Assembly (NCBI GenBank): GCA_021796315.1
Contig: JAJYOH010000226.1
Span: 1 to 8,687 of the forward strand
Source: Chloroflexota bacterium
Lineage (GTDB): Bacteria > Chloroflexota > Anaerolineae > Anaerolineales > Villigracilaceae
Length of the DNA: 8,687 nt
Direction of reading: 5' to 3'
Shown: positions 5,533-8,687 of the stretch, piece by piece
Numbering within the stretch: position 1 is the stretch's first letter
How the letters are laid out: each line of letters opens with the position of its first letter
Notes under the pieces: model-generated
What the model was told of the DNA's origin: nothing
Seen by the model: only the letters and a program-made list of their open reading frames with translations
Databases searched by the model: none
Position numbers and translations under genes: made by a program

Positions 5533-6903
5533 TTACTTTCCGCTCAGATTACCGTACGGCAGGGAGCCGCAGCGAGACTTGAGTGTTTCCGGCAACAAGC
5601 AGGGCGGTTCAGGGCGAGTCGTGTCAACGTAGGTGTAGAAGTTGGCGTTCGGGTCAGTGAGATTCGCAAGCTTCAAGATGTACATATCCTGAATTGCAAC
5701 ATGATCTTCGGCGCGAATATCGATCTTGCCCTTTGGTCCATCGAAGGATAAGCCTTCCATGGCTTTGACCAGCGTATCGCCATTCACGTCGCCGTTGGTC
5801 TTCTTGATGGCTGCGACCGCCATCAGCGCCGCGTTCATGCCGTCCGCGTCGAACAAGTCGGGCATGACGCCATAGCGCGCCTTATCCTGGGCAACCAGGA
5901 AATCATTGATGGGATTCTTGGGAGCGCTGTAATGATACAGAATACCGGCGGTTGTTCCGACTGCGTTGGCAAAGAAGGTTGGCATCAGGGTGTTGTCAAT
6001 GAACGTGGCGCCCAGCGCCATCTTGCCGGTCACGCCTTGATCCTTGGCGGCCTGCACCAGGGACACGAAGCCGGAGCCGGCCCAGGTCACGATGTAGGCT
6101 TCCGCGCCGGACTTGGCGATCTGCTCCATGTAAGGAGTGAAGTCGGTTGTGGTGGTCGGGGCAAAAATGTCATCTGCAACAAACTTGCCGCCATCCAATG
6201 TGCAGGCATCGCGGAAAGCCGCTGCGGAACCGCGGCCAAAGGCATAGTCAGGCGCGATCTGGACGAAGGTCTTGTACTGTTTGGTCAACGCCAAACATTC
6301 GTTCATGGCATCCTGATAATTATTTCGGCTGGTGCGGAAGGTGTACTCGTTGAAACCTGAACCCGTGATGTCGTTGGCGGCAGCCGGGGCGACGATCAGC
6401 GGGATCTTGTTTTGGAGCGCGATACCCTGCAAAGTAGCGGTCGCGGCGGATGAGACAGTCCCGACCAGAATGTTGACTTTTTCCACGTCGATCAGTTCAT
6501 TGGCAACTGTGGTGGTGGTATCGGGAGTGCTGGCGTCATCACGGACGAAGACCTGGATCTCGCAATTGTCGAGTTTGAAATCGTTTTCCTGGGTCTGTTT
6601 GAAATCGAACTTCTGACCAGCAGAACCAGCCGCGCCGGTTGCATATTCCATGCCGAGCATGAATGAGCGCGGGATCATCGTGCCGTAGATGGCAAGCGGG
6701 CCGGAGAGATCAGTGATCAGACCGATCTTGATTGGCTGGGCACAGGTCAAACCAGTGGAAGCCTGGGTTGCTGCTTCAGTGGCGGCGGGCGCCTGGGTGG
6801 CAGCGGGCGCAGGTGCGGCAGTTGGAGTGGCAGCAGGCGCGCAGGCGGCCAGCATCAAAGACATGGCGATCAGGCTAAAAGCTAATGTGCGAAACAGTTT
6901 CAT
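5533..6903 (-). CDS. LIV-type ABC transporter substrate-binding lipoprotein (LivJ/LivK-like)
   Basis: This 456-residue periplasmic-binding-protein type 1 receptor (Peripla_BP_6 family) is the solute receptor of the importer. A signal peptide with lipobox LAAC places the lipidated Cys at C21. A low-complexity Ala/Pro/Thr/Gln tether (22-50) holds the domain off the membrane. The domain opens with IKIGLITDLSGPLAIYG (58-74), followed by VGTVSSAATATLQGIALQNKIPLIVAPAA (147-175, the region that contacts ligand in LIV-type proteins) and FDADGMNAALMAVAAI (351-366). Besides the lipid Cys there are six cysteines (54, 114, 203, 234, 435, 445), an even number compatible with three disulfides in an exported protein (inference). 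AGGAG lies 10 bases before the ATG. Its place beside livGFHM identifies its partners. The ligand is not evident and could be an amino acid, amide, urea or carboxylate. Confidence 0.93.
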   Translation of the reverse strand: MKLFRTLAFSLIAMSLMLAACAPAATPTAAPAPAATQAPAATEAATQASTGLTCAQPIKIGLITDLSGPLAIYGTMIPRSFMLGMEYATGAAGSAGQKFDFKQTQENDFKLDNCEIQVFVRDDASTPDTTTTVANELIDVEKVNILVGTVSSAATATLQGIALQNKIPLIVAPAAANDITGSGFNEYTFRTSRNNYQDAMNECLALTKQYKTFVQIAPDYAFGRGSAAAFRDACTLDGGKFVADDIFAPTTTTDFTPYMEQIAKSGAEAYIVTWAGSGFVSLVQAAKDQGVTGKMALGATFIDNTLMPTFFANAVGTTAGILYHYSAPKNPINDFLVAQDKARYGVMPDLFDADGMNAALMAVAAIKKTNGDVNGDTLVKAMEGLSFDGPKGKIDIRAEDHVAIQDMYILKLANLTDPNANFYTYVDTTRPEPPCLLPETLKSRCGSLPYGNLSGK

Positions 6904-6959
6904 GGGATTTCTTCTCCTAGGATATGGTTGGTTCGAATTGTTTTGAAAATGGGGTGATG

Positions 6960-7784
6960 TTATTTGTAATTGGCGACCTCCTGCTTTGCAAATTCGATCA
7001 CGGCTTGCGAGGCAGCTTCCGGAATTTCAATTGGGAAGAAATGCCCCGCATCGGGGAAGATGACAACTTTGCTGTCGGCGATCTGCTTCGATAACAAGGA
7101 AGCGTTTTCGGGCGGGACAACTTTGTCGTGTGCGCCGAACAGGATCAAGGTCGGGATGTTGACGCGATGAAGTTTTGTCTCGAAAGCTGCGGATTCTGGA
7201 ATCAAAGAAAGTCCGATTGCCAATTGCGCTTGATACGGTGCGGGATCAACCGGATTTGCTGTGCGCCATTGAATCCACTCTTGGATCATTTGCGGATTTT
7301 TCCCGGCCCAGCCCGGCGCGGTGCTGACAGCCAATCCATTTTTGAAACGGGTCAATGCATCGCTCGTCACATCGGATAAAACTTTCATCGCTTCAGGCGT
7401 GACCGGAATATGGTGAGGCCCGCCGAAGTTGGTCGAACACAAAATGAGTTTTTCCACCTTCGACGGAAAATCGAGCGCCATGGCTTGGGCGATAAACCCG
7501 CCCATCGAGTGACCCATGACGATAGCCTTCTCGATACCGAGCGCATCCAACAACCCGGCAGTGTCCGCGGCCAGCATCTGCGCGCTGTATGGCCCAGCCG
7601 GTTTATCGCTTTGACCCACACCGCGATTATCAAATGCGATGACTTGAAAATGCTCCGACAAAAATGGAATCATTTTGTGCCACTGCCAAAGCGGATAACC
7701 CAGGCCAGAAATCAACGCCAGCGGTTTGCCTGTGCCATGAGTCTCGTAATAGAGTTCGATGTTGTTGGTTTTAATTTTCGGCAT
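6960..7784 (-). CDS. alpha/beta hydrolase
   Basis: This is a 274-residue soluble alpha/beta-hydrolase fold enzyme. The nucleophile elbow is GHSMGG with S93, the acid is D220 in LFGAHD and the catalytic His is H248 in DAGHFF, in the expected order. The oxyanion-hole stretch is SGLGY (26-30), where many relatives have HGxG, and FDNRGVGQSDKP (51-62) is typical of the group. The sequence resembles esterases, lactonases and carbon-carbon hydrolases of the 3-oxoadipate enol-lactonase (PcaD) and MhpC type. The precise reaction cannot be assigned. No signal peptide is seen. I chose the ATG at 7784 because GGAGA lies just upstream and MPKIKTNNIELYYETHG begins like the family. An upstream start at 7832 would add 16 residues encoded by repeat DNA. 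Its place between a CoA ligase and an importer suggests ester or ring-product hydrolysis (inference). Confidence 0.88.
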   Translation of the reverse strand: MPKIKTNNIELYYETHGTGKPLALISGLGYPLWQWHKMIPFLSEHFQVIAFDNRGVGQSDKPAGPYSAQMLAADTAGLLDALGIEKAIVMGHSMGGFIAQAMALDFPSKVEKLILCSTNFGGPHHIPVTPEAMKVLSDVTSDALTRFKNGLAVSTAPGWAGKNPQMIQEWIQWRTANPVDPAPYQAQLAIGLSLIPESAAFETKLHRVNIPTLILFGAHDKVVPPENASLLSKQIADSKVVIFPDAGHFFPIEIPEAASQAVIEFAKQEVANYK

Positions 7785-7788
7785 ATTA

Positions 7789-7793
7789 TCTCC
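7789..7793 (-). promoter_or_regulatory. ribosome binding site of the alpha/beta hydrolase
   Basis: Minus-strand GGAGA lies four bases before the ATG at 7784. It supports that start over the longer frame that begins at 7832. Confidence 0.65.
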
Positions 7794-7805
7794 AGTGGAT
7801 CGTGA

Positions 7806-7860
7806 ACAGTGGGAAGTGGACAGCAAAACCACACACGATCAACTACCCACCGCCCACTGT
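7806..7860. repeat. GGGAAGTGG-type inverted repeat overlapping the CoA ligase 3' end
   Basis: ACAGTGGG (7806-7813) and CCCACTGT (7853-7860) are perfect outer arms, and the match continues imperfectly inward (AAGTGGACAG against ACTACCCACCG). It resembles the element at 4616-4682 in opposite orientation, sharing GGGAAGTGG and AACTACCCAC. The right arm codes for the last six residues (QWAVGS) of the ligase, and its stop (7841-7839) lies just inside the element, so the insertion appears to have replaced the original end of that gene. Confidence 0.65.
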
Positions 7861-8687
7861 TTTTTCAACTCGGCCTTAATGACTTTTCCATACGGCGAAT
7901 ACGGCAGCGACTCGACAAATTCCACGCGCCTCGGGATTTTGTACTTTGCCAATCGTCCCTGACAAAATGTCAGCAATTCTTCGGCCCTGACTTTTTGATT
8001 GGGTTTGCAGGCCACGATCATCAAACCGACTTCGCCCCATTTTGCATCGGGCTGGCCGATCAACGCCGCGTCTGCCACTGCATCATGTTCACGAAACACC
8101 GCTTCGACTTCCGCAGCATAAATATTTTCGCCGCCGCTGATAATCATGTCTTTGAATCGTCCCACGATGTAGAAGTAACCTTCTTCATCCATGCGCGCCA
8201 TGTCGCCCGTGCGGAACCATCCATCTTTCAATGATTGTCGCGTGGCTTCTTCGTTATTCCAATAACCGGTACACACATGCGGCCCTTTGATAATCAACTC
8301 GCCGGTCTGTCCAACCGGCACATCACAATCATCAGCATCAACCAAACGCATCTCACTGTGAAAGATCGGTTTACCTACCGAACCGAGTTTGCGTATTGCA
8401 TCTTCATCAGTCATCGAAAAACAATTCACGCCCACTTCAGTCAAGCCGTAACCCTGGCGCATTGCCACGCCTTTTGACTTGCTCCACGCTTCGATCAACG
8501 ATGGCGGGCAGGGCGCGCCGCCGCTGATAAAAAAGTGAACATGACTGAAATCTGTTTTTTCAAATTGCGGTGAATTCATCCAGACCTGGAAAAGGGTTGG
8601 CACACCGAGAATGACCGTGCATTTTTCATCGACGATCACTTGCAGCGACGCATCCGGGTCGAAATTTCTCGCCATCACGATTCTTCC
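7839..8687 (-). CDS. AMP-forming acyl-CoA synthetase (CoA ligase), C-terminal part
   Basis: The open frame runs off the right edge of the window, so the N-terminal half is missing; 282 residues are visible. This is an ANL-superfamily adenylate-forming enzyme, which activates a carboxylic acid with ATP and loads it onto CoA. Visible motifs in order are FISGGAP, QGYGLTEVG (adenine-binding core), GELIIKGPHVCTGYWNNEEAT, DGWFRTGD (ATP ribose-binding Asp), GRFKDMIISGGENIYAAEVE (hinge and A8 loop) and, near the end, YSPYGKVIKAEL with the catalytic Lys. The C-terminal domain is complete to that Lys. The tail QWAVGS comes from a repeat element and is probably not conserved. The sequence looks like the medium/long-chain fatty acid or aryl-CoA ligase branch; the acid is not evident. 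The alpha/beta hydrolase follows after 54 bases on the same strand, probably in one transcript. Confidence 0.92.
   Translation of the reverse strand, partial: GRIVMARNFDPDASLQVIVDEKCTVILGVPTLFQVWMNSPQFEKTDFSHVHFFISGGAPCPPSLIEAWSKSKGVAMRQGYGLTEVGVNCFSMTDEDAIRKLGSVGKPIFHSEMRLVDADDCDVPVGQTGELIIKGPHVCTGYWNNEEATRQSLKDGWFRTGDMARMDEEGYFYIVGRFKDMIISGGENIYAAEVEAVFREHDAVADAALIGQPDAKWGEVGLMIVACKPNQKVRAEELLTFCQGRLAKYKIPRRVEFVESLPYSPYGKVIKAELKKQWAVGS

Noticed and set aside
5932..6360. 142-residue open frame on the plus strand inside the binding protein gene
   Set aside because: It is antisense to a clear binding protein sequence and has no motif of its own; the low stop density follows from the codon use of the real gene.
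6754..6840. Tandem Ala/Pro/Thr codons at the start of the binding protein as a mobile or regulatory repeat
   Set aside because: They encode the flexible tether after the lipobox Cys, a common feature of lipoprotein receptors.
6960..7832. Longer alpha/beta hydrolase start at 7832
   Set aside because: The extra 16 residues come from the repeat element, no ribosome site is seen there, and the ATG at 7784 has GGAGA at proper spacing.

Overview
The window reads almost entirely from the minus strand. It looks like a chromosomal segment of a Chloroflexota bacterium, most likely Anaerolineae-like. That assignment is an inference. It rests on the Ala/Pro/Thr-rich linker behind the lipobox of the binding protein, on the NarL-type two-component genes, and on intergenic spacers full of short hairpin repeats. 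No rRNA, tRNA, CRISPR array, transposase or phage gene is visible.

In transcription order (right to left) the main block is: the 3' part of an AMP-forming acyl-CoA synthetase (8687-7839, cut by the window edge); an alpha/beta hydrolase (7784-6960); a lipoprotein substrate-binding protein (6903-5533); and the four remaining parts of a branched-chain amino acid (LIV/HAAT) type ABC importer. These are the ATPases LivG (5456-4686) and LivF (4603-3899) and the permeases LivH (3864-2317) and LivM (2314-1262). All point the same way with gaps of 2-82 bases, so they probably form one operon. The binding protein would capture a small solute outside the membrane, LivH/LivM would form the channel and LivG/LivF would power it. 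With a CoA ligase and a hydrolase in front, the cargo could be a carboxylic acid or ester rather than leucine; this is inferred from context only.

The left part (1041-197) holds a two-component remnant. An intact NarL-family response regulator overlaps by 4 bases the stop of a histidine kinase, of which only the last ~75 residues of the ATPase domain remain. In front of the remnant lies a perfect 18-base palindrome (1126-1143), a plausible dimeric-regulator site.

The most distinctive observation is LivH. At 515 residues it is much longer than the usual ~300, because about 170 residues with about four extra hydrophobic segments are inserted after the NLAHG region. A smaller loop with two cysteines is inserted further on. 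The spacers also carry five inverted-repeat elements of about four kinds. Two of these supply the ends of coding sequences: the last six residues of the CoA ligase, and the stop codon of livF. I found no convincing wholly new system; the points below are the ones worth checking.
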